Shown here in pieces: positions 23,292-32,314 of a stretch of 36,713 bases of DNA (positions are counted from its first letter, which is position 1; each line of letters begins with the position of its first letter). The DNA lies in assembly GCA_002339125.1 (NCBI GenBank), contig DDJQ01000103.1, forward strand, positions 1-36,713, given 5' to 3'. The notes under the pieces were generated by a model. That model worked only from the letters and a program-made list of their open reading frames with translations, made no database searches and was not told the DNA's origin. The DNA is from Alteromonadaceae bacterium UBA2620. GTDB taxonomy: Bacteria; Pseudomonadota; Gammaproteobacteria; Enterobacterales; Alteromonadaceae. Both the position numbers and the translations under genes were made by a program.

Positions 23292-26200
23292 ATGCAACTT
23301 GTTGATATTGCGGTAAAGCGCCCCGTCGCGATTGCCATGTTCACACTCGCCGTGCTGTTATTCGGCATGGTCTCTTTAGGCCGGTTATCGGTAAACCTGT
23401 TACCCGAACTGGCCTACCCGACTCTGACAATTCGTACCGACTACACCGGTGCGGCGCCTGCTGAAGTAGAACAGCTGGTATCCAAACCCATCGAAGAAAC
23501 CATCGGCACCGTTAAAGGCGTGCGCACCGTTAAATCTATTTCACGGCCTGGCCAGTCAGACGTTGTACTGGAATTCGCCTGGGGCACTGCCATGGATTTC
23601 GCCAGCCTGGAGGTGCGGGAAAAATTGGATATCCTGCAACTGCCGCTAGATGTTGATAAACCCCGTTTATTGCGCTTTAACCCCAGCCTCGATCCTATTT
23701 TACGCTATGGCCTGAGCTTCAATACGCCGGATCCTTCCGTTGAAGCCATGAAGTCGTTACGTATTTATGCCGATGAGCAAATTAAGCGGCAACTGGAATC
23801 CATTGAAGGGGTTGCTTCGGTAAAAATTGGTGGAGCCCTGGAAAACGAAATTCAGGTACTGGTGGATCAGCGCCGGGTCAGCCAGTTAAATATCAGCATC
23901 AACACCATTATCACCCGCCTTAAAGAGGAAAACCTCAACACCGCAGGCGGACGCATTGATAACGGCAATCAGGCGTTTCTGGTGCGTACTCTGAACCAGT
24001 TTACCGGTCTCAATGAGATTGGTGAGCTGTATATAGCCAACCGTAACGGCAAGTCTATTCGCCTGCGCGATGTGGCCACCATTCAGAATACCTATAAGGA
24101 ACGGGATGCAATCAGTCGGTTTAACGGCAAGGAAGGCGCTGAAATTGCCATATACAAAGAAGGTGACGCCAATTCCGTAGACGTAGCACGCCTGGTAGGG
24201 ATTGCCCTTGAGCGGATCCAAAATCAGCTGCCTTCTGACTATGCGCTTGATAAAGTGTACGATCAGAGTGAGTTTATTAAACAGGCCATCGAAGATGTAA
24301 AATCGTCTGCCATTATCGGCGGCATTCTGGCCATGATCATTCTTTACCTGTTCCTTAAGGATTTCTGGCCAACGCTGATCATCTCAGTATCGATCCCGCT
24401 ATCGGTTATCGCTACATTTAACCTGATGTACGGTAACGATATCAGCCTTAACATTATGAGCCTCGGTGGTATTGCTCTGGCGGTAGGTTTGTTAGTGGAT
24501 AACAGTATCGTGGTACTGGAAAATATCGACAAACACAAACAGCGCGGCAAGGGCCTGATCAACGCTGCGACGGCGGCGACCGAAGGCACCAAGGAAGTCT
24601 CCAGTGCAATATTAGCCTCCACGCTCACTACCCTGGCAGTATTTGTACCGCTTATTTTTGTCGAAGGCATTGCCGGTCAGTTATTCAGCGACCAGGCCAT
24701 GACCGTTTCGTTTGCCTTAATTGCCTCACTGATTGTGGCTCTGACGGTGATCCCGGCACTGGCCGCCAAAGCCCACCGTGAAGACAGTTTCACTGAGCAG
24801 GATGCGCTGGAACCCACACCTGCTGGCCGCCCTGAAGGCTGGCGCAAGATCGTGTTTTACATTACCTGGCCGCTACGCATGCTGGTTAAGCTGGTATTCG
24901 GGATCATTCCCATGCTGGTTACGACCCTGCTTATTACAGTGTGGCGCGCTATCAGCACCGCTCTGTCGTTTATTTTTAAGCCACTTACCGGCTTATTTGG
25001 CCTGGCCTTTAACGGTATAGAAAAACTGTACAATGTCAGCCTGAAAGCTGCCCTGCGCACTCGCTGGTTAGTGCTGGGTGTGGCTGTTGCCGTTACCGCG
25101 TCGGCGTTTATGCTCATCCCTCGCTTGGGCATGGAGCTTATTCCACGCATGTCACAGGGTGAATTTTTCATTGAAGTCACCCTGCCGGCAGGCTCCCGTG
25201 TCGAGCAAACCGACGACTTACTGACCCGTTTGGCGCTCTACACCGAATCCTTGCCTGATGTTAACCGCACCTATTCATTGGCCGGTACCGGCAGTCTTAT
25301 AAGTGCTGCGCCATCACAAGGAGGCGATCACTGGGGCAAGCTCAACGTAGTGCTGGATAAACAGGCCAGCGATGCCGATGAAGCACGGGTTAAAGAGTCA
25401 TTACGTGAATACCTGGCTAAACAGGCCGGTGTGCAGAGCAAGTTTGGTTATCCTGAATTGTTTACCTTTGCTGCACCGATACAGATTGAACTGCAAGGTT
25501 ATGATTTAGCGCTGCTCCAGCGCAGTGCCGACTCGTTGAAGCAGGCACTGGAAGGCAGCAGCCGTTTTGCCGATGTAACCAGCAGTCTGCGGGTCGGTAA
25601 CCCTGAACTCAAAATTAACTTCAATCACGCGGCCCTTGCCCGCCTGGAGTTGGATGCGTCTACTGCCGCCAAGCTGGTAGCCGCACAAATTGGCGGCGAA
25701 GTAGCAACCCAGTACAGTATGCGCGACCGTAAGGTGGACATTCTGGTGCGCACTGCCGATACACAACGCGACCAGATTGACGATATCAGCCAAATCATCA
25801 TTAATCCGGGTGCAGAACAGCCGGTGCCCTTACATGCTGTGGCTGAAGTCTTTGTCAGTAACGGTCCCAGTGAGATCACCCGGGTAGGTCAGCAACGTGT
25901 CGCATTGCTGGAAGCCAATCTGCGCTATGGTGATCTGGCTCAGGGCGTGGCTGAAGCAGAACAAATTATCCGTGAAATTGCCCTGCCGCCGCAGTTGCGG
26001 GCAACCATTGCCGGTCAGAGCGAAGACATGCAGCAAAGTTTCGACTCGCTGATGCTGGCACTGGCTCTGGCTATCTTTATGGTGTACCTGGTAATGGCTT
26101 CACAGTTTGAATCACTGGGTCACCCGCTACTGATTTTGTTTGCCATTCCTATGGCCGTAGCCGGCGCTATTTATGGCCTGTTGCTCACCAACACCAACGT

Positions 26201-26576
26201 TAGTGTGGTGGTGTTTATCGGATTAATAATGCTCTGCGGTATCGTGGTTAATAACGCCATTGTACTGATTGATCGCATCAATCAGTTACGTGAACAGGGT
26301 CTGGATAAACATAGGGCTATCATCGATGCCGCCAACAGCCGCTTACGCCCAATTATCATGACCACGCTGACCACTATTCTTGGTCTGCTGCCCATGGCCA
26401 TTGGCTTTGGTGAAGGTGCCGAGGTGCGCACGCCTATGGCCATCACTGTGATCTTTGGTTTACTGTTCTCTACCTTGCTGACCCTTATTCTGTTACCGGT
26501 GATTTATTCACTGTTTGACCGCAAACAGTTTGCCGTAACGGCGAACGACACAGCCGGAGGCAAAGTTTATGGATAA
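23292..26576 (+). CDS. RND efflux permease, first of a pair, with long insertion
   Basis: A 1094-aa inner-membrane RND permease. TM1 is near residues 12-30; the first porter domain follows; TM4 holds the motif LAVGLLVDNSIVVLENI, with a single Asp where AcrB has an Asp-Asp pair. Between TM6 and TM7 (about residues 490-580) there is a long hydrophobic, basic insertion (ITWPLRMLVKLVFGIIPMLV ... FKPLTGLFGLAFNGIEKLY) where most RND pumps have a short amphipathic helix. TM10 reads CGIVVNNAIVLIDRI, with Asn at the AcrB Lys940 position. AGGAG lies upstream; the 3' end overlaps the next permease by 8 bp. The two permeases may form a heterotrimer like MdtBC; substrate unknown. Confidence 0.94.
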   Translation: MQLVDIAVKRPVAIAMFTLAVLLFGMVSLGRLSVNLLPELAYPTLTIRTDYTGAAPAEVEQLVSKPIEETIGTVKGVRTVKSISRPGQSDVVLEFAWGTAMDFASLEVREKLDILQLPLDVDKPRLLRFNPSLDPILRYGLSFNTPDPSVEAMKSLRIYADEQIKRQLESIEGVASVKIGGALENEIQVLVDQRRVSQLNISINTIITRLKEENLNTAGGRIDNGNQAFLVRTLNQFTGLNEIGELYIANRNGKSIRLRDVATIQNTYKERDAISRFNGKEGAEIAIYKEGDANSVDVARLVGIALERIQNQLPSDYALDKVYDQSEFIKQAIEDVKSSAIIGGILAMIILYLFLKDFWPTLIISVSIPLSVIATFNLMYGNDISLNIMSLGGIALAVGLLVDNSIVVLENIDKHKQRGKGLINAATAATEGTKEVSSAILASTLTTLAVFVPLIFVEGIAGQLFSDQAMTVSFALIASLIVALTVIPALAAKAHREDSFTEQDALEPTPAGRPEGWRKIVFYITWPLRMLVKLVFGIIPMLVTTLLITVWRAISTALSFIFKPLTGLFGLAFNGIEKLYNVSLKAALRTRWLVLGVAVAVTASAFMLIPRLGMELIPRMSQGEFFIEVTLPAGSRVEQTDDLLTRLALYTESLPDVNRTYSLAGTGSLISAAPSQGGDHWGKLNVVLDKQASDADEARVKESLREYLAKQAGVQSKFGYPELFTFAAPIQIELQGYDLALLQRSADSLKQALEGSSRFADVTSSLRVGNPELKINFNHAALARLELDASTAAKLVAAQIGGEVATQYSMRDRKVDILVRTADTQRDQIDDISQIIINPGAEQPVPLHAVAEVFVSNGPSEITRVGQQRVALLEANLRYGDLAQGVAEAEQIIREIALPPQLRATIAGQSEDMQQSFDSLMLALALAIFMVYLVMASQFESLGHPLLILFAIPMAVAGAIYGLLLTNTNVSVVVFIGLIMLCGIVVNNAIVLIDRINQLREQGLDKHRAIIDAANSRLRPIIMTTLTTILGLLPMAIGFGEGAEVRTPMAITVIFGLLFSTLLTLILLPVIYSLFDRKQFAVTANDTAGGKVYG

Positions 26577-29500
26577 GTTTGCTCAGGCTGGTGCCGCCCT
26601 GACCAGTTTTGCCCTGCGCAAACCGGTCACTGTCTGTATGTGTTTCCTGTCGATGCTGATTTTCGGCATCGCTGCAGGACGCTTGTTACCGCTGGAGAAA
26701 TTTCCCGGCATTGATATTCCGCAAATGGTAGTACAGGTGCCCTATCGTGACGCCACTCCGGCTGAAATAGAGCGCATGATCACCCGTCCGGTGGAAGAAG
26801 CGATTGCCACCATGTCCGGCATCAAACAGCTGCGGGCAACCTCGTTTGAAAACCGCGCTGAAGTGTTTGTGGAATTTGACTGGGACGCCAACATTAAAGC
26901 CAAAAGCATCGAGGCCCGGGAGAAAATCGATGCTATTCGCGACGAACTGCCCGATGATGTTGAGCGCGTGATGGTGTTTAAATTTAATACCAACGACATG
27001 CCGATTTTCCAGCTGCGGGTCTCCAGCGAGCGCGATCTGTCGAACGCCTACGATCTCCTCGACCGTAATTTAAAAGGTGAAATCGAACGGGTTCAGGGTG
27101 TCTCCCGGGTTGAACTGTATGGTGTTGAGAAAAAACAAATCAGTATTCGCCTTATCCCGGAACGCATTACTTCACTACATATCGATACCAACGAACTGGG
27201 CAGACGGTTGCGGGAAGCCAACTTCTCGATGACGGCCGGACACTTTTTTGCCAACGACCAGAAGTTTATTGTTAATCCCCAGGGCCAGTTCTCTGATATG
27301 CGCGATATCCAGCAGCTCTATGTTGCACCGGGGATCATGCTTAAAGATATTGCCACGGTGGATTATGAAACACCTGAGCGTAACAATGGCCGCCACCTTG
27401 ACCGCGCCTACGCGGTGGGTCTGAATATCTTCCGTGAATCAGGCAGTAACCTGGTAGAAGTCAGTGAACAGGTAATGGCGGTGGTTGAAAAAACCAAACA
27501 GGATCCGGCTTTTAACGGCATTAACCTGTACGTAATGGATGACGTGGCCGAAAGTGTCACCTCATCGTTATCAAATCTGGTGGAAGCGGGTTTATTTGGT
27601 GCGCTGCTCTCGGTTGTGGTGTTGTATTTATTCCTGCGGCAACTCACAACAACTCTCTTGGTTGTGCTGTCTGTGCCGTTTTCTATCTGCATTACCCTGG
27701 GTGTCATGTATTTGCTGGGGTACTCGCTGAATATCCTGTCGCTGATGGGCCTTATGCTGGCGGTAGGTATGCTGGTTGACAATGCGGTAGTCATCACTGA
27801 AAGTATTTTTCAGCAGCGGGCTACCCATGCCGATGCGAAACAGGCTACCAAATTAGGCGTTGGCAAGGTGAGTCTGGCTGTCATTGCCGGTACCACTACA
27901 ACGGCTATCGTCTTTTTACCCAATATTGTGGGCGTTAAGATTGATGTCACCGTGTTTCTGGAGCACGTAGCCATTGCCATCTGTATCTCGCTGTTTGCCT
28001 CACTGCTGATTGCACAAACGCTGATCCCCCTGCTGGCCTCAAAGGTTAAGCCACCCGCCACTCACCATGCAAAGCCTGCAGGTTATATTAAGCGTTATCG
28101 CAAAATCTTAAACTGGGCCATGCAAAATCAGGGCAAAACTTCAGTCATTGCGTTAGCTATTCTGGCCAGCACGGCCATTCCTCTGGGCGTTATTTCCAAC
28201 GATGATGAAGGGAATGACAACCGCTCCCGAGTCTGGCTGAACTATCACATCAGCCAGAATTACACTCTGGAAGAAGTAGAGAAAACCGTTGATAAAATGG
28301 AAGCTTATCTCTACGACAATCAGGAAAAGTTCTACATAAAACAGGTGTATACCTATTATGAAGCTGGGCAGGCAACATCTGGTATCACCCTGCAGGATGA
28401 TTTACCGGTACCGGTAAGCGAAATTAAACGCCTGATACTTGAGAATATGCCGAAGTTTGTACGGGCTAAACCGTCTTTCCGCTGGAACGAAGGCAATGGC
28501 GGTGGGGTCAGACTCACCCTGCTTGGCGAATCTTCAGATCAGCTCAGAGTGATCGCTAACCGTGTGGTAGATGTGCTGGACAACGTTGACGGCTTAACTG
28601 ATGTGCGCGCCGACGTTGGCAGCGAACGCCAGGAACTGCAGATCCGTATCGACCGCGACAAAGCTTATCAGCTTGGCCTCACCACTCAGCAGGTGTCAGG
28701 TCTGGTAGCGACTGCCCTGCGCGGTAATAACCTGCGCACCTTCCGCTACGGTGAAGCCGGCGAGGTCAATGTCAAACTCATGTATGGTAAATCAGTGCAG
28801 GAATCCCTTAATGCACTGCAAAACCTTAATTTAACCAACAATTCGGGCCGTAATATCACCCTGGACATGGTGGCAGACATTTCGGTTATGCCGCAACTGG
28901 CGCAAATAAACCGCTATTATCGTCAAACCGCCCTGTCAGTAGGTGCCAATCTGGAAGAAAGCACCACTATGGAACAGGCCCGCGAACGAATTGAGGCCGC
29001 CATGCAGTACATGAGCCTGCCCTCTGGCTATAGCTGGACGCTGGACGGCGGCTTCCGTCGTCAGGACGAAGCCTTTGCGGTAATGCAAATGAATATGTTG
29101 CTGGCTGTGTGCATGATCTACATTGTTATGGCAGCGCTGTTTGAATCCTTGCTGCTACCTACCGCCGTTATTACGTCACTGCTGTTTAGTATTACCGGCG
29201 TATTCTGGGCCTTTATGATCACGGGCACTTCTATGTCGGTAATGGGCATGATAGGCATGCTGATCCTGATGGGAATAGTGGTAAACAACGGTATTGTGCT
29301 GGTAGATAGAATTAACCAGTTAATTAGCGAAGGCGAAGCCTTAACTACCGCTATAGTAGATGGATGCAGCTCGCGGATCCGGCCAATTCTGATGACGGTT
29401 TCCACCACGGTACTGGGTCTGGTACCACTGGCAATGGGAAGTACCCGTATTGGTGGCGACGGCCCGGCCTACTCGCCTATGGCAATAGCCATTATTGGCG

Positions 29501-29634
29501 GCTTAGTGTTCTCCACACTGACCAGTCTGTTTTTGGTTCCATTGGCTTATGTACTGTTACTGAAGTTACGTTATCGGGTGAGCAAAATGATTTTCCGCTC
29601 GAAAGTACAGGTGAGTCGTTGGATTAGGGCTTAA
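26569..29634 (+). CDS. RND efflux permease, second of a pair
   Basis: A 1021-aa RND permease without the long insertion of its partner. TM1 (about 20-40, CMCFLSMLIFGIAAGRLLPL) is followed by two porter domains and the usual 12-helix layout. TM4 has the motif LAVGMLVDNAVVITESIF (one Asp), TM10 LMGIVVNNGIVLVDRI. The start codon lies inside the last codons of the upstream gene, giving translational coupling and likely matched amounts of both subunits, as for MdtB/MdtC or MuxB/MuxC. Which of the two drives proton flow cannot be told, since both retain one Asp. Confidence 0.94.
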   Translation: MDKFAQAGAALTSFALRKPVTVCMCFLSMLIFGIAAGRLLPLEKFPGIDIPQMVVQVPYRDATPAEIERMITRPVEEAIATMSGIKQLRATSFENRAEVFVEFDWDANIKAKSIEAREKIDAIRDELPDDVERVMVFKFNTNDMPIFQLRVSSERDLSNAYDLLDRNLKGEIERVQGVSRVELYGVEKKQISIRLIPERITSLHIDTNELGRRLREANFSMTAGHFFANDQKFIVNPQGQFSDMRDIQQLYVAPGIMLKDIATVDYETPERNNGRHLDRAYAVGLNIFRESGSNLVEVSEQVMAVVEKTKQDPAFNGINLYVMDDVAESVTSSLSNLVEAGLFGALLSVVVLYLFLRQLTTTLLVVLSVPFSICITLGVMYLLGYSLNILSLMGLMLAVGMLVDNAVVITESIFQQRATHADAKQATKLGVGKVSLAVIAGTTTTAIVFLPNIVGVKIDVTVFLEHVAIAICISLFASLLIAQTLIPLLASKVKPPATHHAKPAGYIKRYRKILNWAMQNQGKTSVIALAILASTAIPLGVISNDDEGNDNRSRVWLNYHISQNYTLEEVEKTVDKMEAYLYDNQEKFYIKQVYTYYEAGQATSGITLQDDLPVPVSEIKRLILENMPKFVRAKPSFRWNEGNGGGVRLTLLGESSDQLRVIANRVVDVLDNVDGLTDVRADVGSERQELQIRIDRDKAYQLGLTTQQVSGLVATALRGNNLRTFRYGEAGEVNVKLMYGKSVQESLNALQNLNLTNNSGRNITLDMVADISVMPQLAQINRYYRQTALSVGANLEESTTMEQARERIEAAMQYMSLPSGYSWTLDGGFRRQDEAFAVMQMNMLLAVCMIYIVMAALFESLLLPTAVITSLLFSITGVFWAFMITGTSMSVMGMIGMLILMGIVVNNGIVLVDRINQLISEGEALTTAIVDGCSSRIRPILMTVSTTVLGLVPLAMGSTRIGGDGPAYSPMAIAIIGGLVFSTLTSLFLVPLAYVLLLKLRYRVSKMIFRSKVQVSRWIRA

Positions 29635-29662
29635 GAATAAAGCGCCTGAGAAGGAAGGAGTT

Positions 29663-29702
29663 AAACGGGAACTCGTTTTTTTGACCACTGCGGTTCCCGT
29701 TT
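29663..29702. terminator. Terminator-like inverted repeat after the RND operon
   Basis: AAACGGGAAC pairs perfectly with GTTCCCGTTT across a 20-nt loop that contains a T7 run. It lies between convergent genes, so it probably ends both. Confidence 0.6.
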
Positions 29703-29719
29703 ACTGATTCCCGGCACGA

Positions 29720-30049
29720 TTAGCTGCGTGCAGTCAGGAATTGATAGACGTTTGATGCGTCACGAGACTGAGAAAACTCAACCAGAGATACACCATTACA
29801 AGTTACACCGTCTTTTGCACTAACTACTTTCAGTACTTCACGCTGGCTTGCACCAATCAGACCGATGTTACGTGATACAGAAGATCGTAGCAGGCGAACG
29901 TCATCTTTTACTACCGCTTTACAAAAACCAGCGAACTCAGTATCACCTGTAAAACGAACACCTTCAGCAGTTACGTCAGCAGAAGCAGTTGATACACCCA
30001 TTACTGCTAATACTGCAGCAGCGATTGTTGATTTGATTACTTTAGTCAT
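29720..30049 (-). CDS. Secreted DUF3718 family protein
   Basis: A 109-aa protein with a Sec signal peptide (residues 1-24, STIAAAVLAVMGVSTASA then cleavage before DVTAEG). The mature 85 residues contain two Cys (FCKAVV and VTCNGV) that probably form a disulfide. The pattern matches DUF3718 as I remember it, a small periplasmic family in Alteromonadales and Shewanella of unknown function. GAGGAAATTTAA precedes the ATG. It is monocistronic, with a long AT-rich region upstream, so its promoter may be distant or regulated. Confidence 0.82.
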   Translation of the reverse strand: MTKVIKSTIAAAVLAVMGVSTASADVTAEGVRFTGDTEFAGFCKAVVKDDVRLLRSSVSRNIGLIGASQREVLKVVSAKDGVTCNGVSLVEFSQSRDASNVYQFLTARS

Positions 30050-30599
30050 TTAAATTTCCTCTCATATTATCTTGGTATCCACCGGAAGCTGTAGAGCGAA
30101 ATTGCTGTTTATCAGTTCTGGTGTCAGCCCAACGATTTGCGCTGAGCGTTTCTCGTTGGTGCACTATATTTATGCCCCACCTGAAAGAAAATTACTGTTT
30201 TATTATTGTATAGGTATGGTGAAAATAGCGTAAATTATAATGTTAATGGCCAATTAACAACTTAAACCATTACTTTTATTGGGTATTTTTTAAATAAATA
30301 TTACCATTCAGAATATCTATTAAACTTTAGATATAAAAAAGTTCTAAAAAAAACCTTCAATTCTGAAAGTTTTTAGCTTGATCCAGGCAGTTATTCACAA
30401 TTTTATACAACTTAAGTCGATAAAACGGCTCTCAGAGCTCACATAAGCTGTAATTTAATTACAGAAATGATGTAAAACGATGAAAATTTGACTATTTTAA
30501 AAGTCAGACAGAACGACAATCGTCATCAGAAAGAAAATTCATCGGCCCCGTAATGACTTTAATTAACCATAAATTGGTTGCGAGGCAAGGTTCAAAGCA
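30050..30599. other. Long AT-rich intergenic region
   Basis: About 550 bp upstream of the DUF3718 gene. It is markedly AT-rich (especially 30230-30360), holds a TATAAT on the minus strand (plus 30234-30239) as a possible -10, and carries the palindrome at 30448-30464. I see no convincing gene; a short plus-strand frame at 30553 lies across the terminator and the 3' end of the next gene and is rejected. Such DNA is a likely H-NS target. Confidence 0.5.
30448..30464. promoter_or_regulatory. Palindrome CTGTAATTTAATTACAG, second copy of the shared operator-like site
   Basis: A perfect 17-bp palindrome with the same 15-bp core as at 6234-6248. It lies about 400 bp upstream of the DUF3718 start. 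Confidence 0.5.
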
Positions 30600-30638
30600 G
30601 AAAAAACGGGTAGCCAGACTATATGCCCAACTACCCGT
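30600..30638 (-). terminator. Rho-independent terminator of the DUF2189 gene
   Basis: On the minus strand ACGGGTAG pairs with CTACCCGT across a 17-nt loop and is followed by TTTTTT. It lies 30 bp after the stop codon. Confidence 0.8.
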
Positions 30639-30667
30639 AGGTTATGAAGGAGAGGTTGAGAACCGGA

Positions 30668-31462
30668 TTAAACGTATTCACGTTCCCGTTTGGTTTCGAT
30701 GGCATCAATGTAACCATGCCAGGAGGCATAGCCAAGTAATGGCATTAATACAACAAAGCCGATAAACCCGGTAACAAAGCCAATAGAAACGATGGAGAAA
30801 ATAATACCGGCCCAGATAAACATCGGTACCTTATTGACCCATACAGCATTAATGCTGGTCATCACAGCAGTAGCTAAATCAACTTTCCGCTCCAGCAGAA
30901 TGGGCTGGGTAAATGCGGTAACAAAAAACATACCGATACAGAACAGTGCGCCTACGCCGGTTCCAAGAATAAGGAAAGGCATTAAGCTTTCCAGACTCTC
31001 AATCTGATGCTGCGGATACAGTGCATGGATCAGGGAGGCAACACGTAACCAGAAGATCATCAGGATCATCAGCAAAATACCAAATCCCCACTCGTTCACC
31101 GCATTACGGCGCATGGCACGTAATGAATGGGATAAAGTGGGCTTATGGCCTTTTTCATGTTCCCAGCTTATATCGTACAAGCCCGCTGCCAGAAACGGAC
31201 CAATAAGCATAAAGCACACTATCGAGGGCAAAATAATCAGGTGCCAGCCAGTCATCGCCACTAAAAAGGAGATTAACCAGGGAATGACGGCGAATAATAA
31301 ACCATAGAACACGGACAATAACGGGGTTTTTAATAAATCCTGAAAGCCCAGAGACAACCATTTAATGGGATCGCCAACATCGAGCTCTTTACAGGGAATG
31401 ACCCTGGCGATACCGCTGTCGGTGATAGCGTTCTGGGGTGTTTCTTTAAAGTGTTGTGACAT
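30668..31462 (-). CDS. DUF2189 family inner-membrane protein
   Basis: A 264-aa multi-pass membrane protein. After a polar N-terminus (about 1-40) with ARVIPCKELDVGDPIKWLSL, about six hydrophobic helices follow: pairs near 45-90 (FYGLLFAVIPWLISFLVAMT, LPSIVCFMLIGPFLAAGLYD), then ILLMILMIFWLRV, LGTGVGALFCIGMFFVTAFT, and GIIFSIVSIGFVTGFIGFVV. The conserved run SWHGYIDAI near the end is typical of DUF2189. Function unknown; members often sit near respiratory genes in other proteobacteria, but not here. I chose ATG 31462 because GAGGGAAG lies just upstream; an upstream start at 31498 has none. Confidence 0.87.
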   Translation of the reverse strand: MSQHFKETPQNAITDSGIARVIPCKELDVGDPIKWLSLGFQDLLKTPLLSVFYGLLFAVIPWLISFLVAMTGWHLIILPSIVCFMLIGPFLAAGLYDISWEHEKGHKPTLSHSLRAMRRNAVNEWGFGILLMILMIFWLRVASLIHALYPQHQIESLESLMPFLILGTGVGALFCIGMFFVTAFTQPILLERKVDLATAVMTSINAVWVNKVPMFIWAGIIFSIVSIGFVTGFIGFVVLMPLLGYASWHGYIDAIETKREREYV

Positions 31463-31644
31463 AAATTCACTTCCCTCAGTTGTTACTGTTAAGCGCAAAA
31501 CAGGGGAACATTCACTTATCCACGATATTTACCGATCTTCTGAGCGAACCGGTCTTACTTACTGCAGAATCTTCCCCACCGTTATATATACGATAGATCC
31601 AATTACTAAAGTTCACAATTTATTAACAATAAAAATATTAAAAA

Positions 31645-32124
31645 TTAATATGTGCGAGGAATACTGACCGGTTGCCAGTAGAGGCGACGGTGAAAATAGC
31701 GATTCACCGCCACATTAAAATCGTAAAAACTACATACTGCGCTTTTTTGCCCGGTGGCCACATCAAAAGTGAAACGATGACAATTATTGCCCCAGGGATG
31801 GTATTCAATATAAGTAAAGATGCGCGATACGGCACGCTCGGCGGCGCCAGCGGCTACCAGCGGATGCAGATCTTTATCGCAGAGCATATAAATGTTCTCG
31901 CCACTACGGTCGTTTAAAAAACGCTGAGGCGACACGGCTTTCACCAAGCCACTGCCATGCAGTTCAATAATGTGCCCATCAACCCAGATACCCGTGTGTT
32001 CGAAAACGCCATAAATACCACAGCAAACCATGGCACCATCAACAGGTTTTACCGACACCCTGCTCTCGCCCGGGTAATGTTCTACCCCGGCGCTGTGATC
32101 TACAACTACATCTGAATGGCGCAT
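31645..32124 (-). CDS. LRAT / permuted NlpC-P60-like protein
   Basis: A 159-aa protein with the H-box GIYGVFEHTGIWVDGHIIEL and, about 85 residues later, the NC-type motif WGNNCHRFTF. This His-first, Cys-last order is that of the lecithin:retinol acyltransferase (LRAT) / permuted NlpC-P60 papain-like fold, whose members are thiol acyltransferases, lipases or amidases. No signal peptide is seen, so it should be cytoplasmic. I chose ATG 32124 because AGGGT lies 8-12 nt upstream; ATG 32139 lacks a ribosome site. The substrate is unknown and the domain call rests on the motifs only. Confidence 0.65.
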   Translation of the reverse strand: MRHSDVVVDHSAGVEHYPGESRVSVKPVDGAMVCCGIYGVFEHTGIWVDGHIIELHGSGLVKAVSPQRFLNDRSGENIYMLCDKDLHPLVAAGAAERAVSRIFTYIEYHPWGNNCHRFTFDVATGQKSAVCSFYDFNVAVNRYFHRRLYWQPVSIPRTY

Positions 32125-32232
32125 GCGGACACCCTGCAAAAAGCAAACTTATTCTCTAAAAGCACTATTTTGAGTTATAGCCCTTCCTTTTTACTGTCTC
32201 AAGTCGGTTTTTGTAACAGTTTATGCAATATA

Positions 32233-32250
32233 TTTGCGCTAAAGCGCAAA
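32233..32250. promoter_or_regulatory. Inverted repeat TTTGCGCT-AA-AGCGCAAA before alaA
   Basis: A perfect 8+2+8 inverted repeat 64 bp before the alaA start, directly downstream of a TATATT (32229-32234) that could be a -10. The position suits a repressor operator. Regulator unknown. Confidence 0.5.
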
Positions 32251-32314
32251 ATTTGCTTAACAGCGTGTAGCCCGATGCGATACCCTGAAAGCCCCGTAAT
32301 TTAAGTAGTTTAAG

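Noticed and set aside
30553..30765. 70-codon plus-strand frame near the DUF2189 gene
   Set aside because: It crosses a strong terminator hairpin and the 3' end of the DUF2189 gene; no family resemblance.
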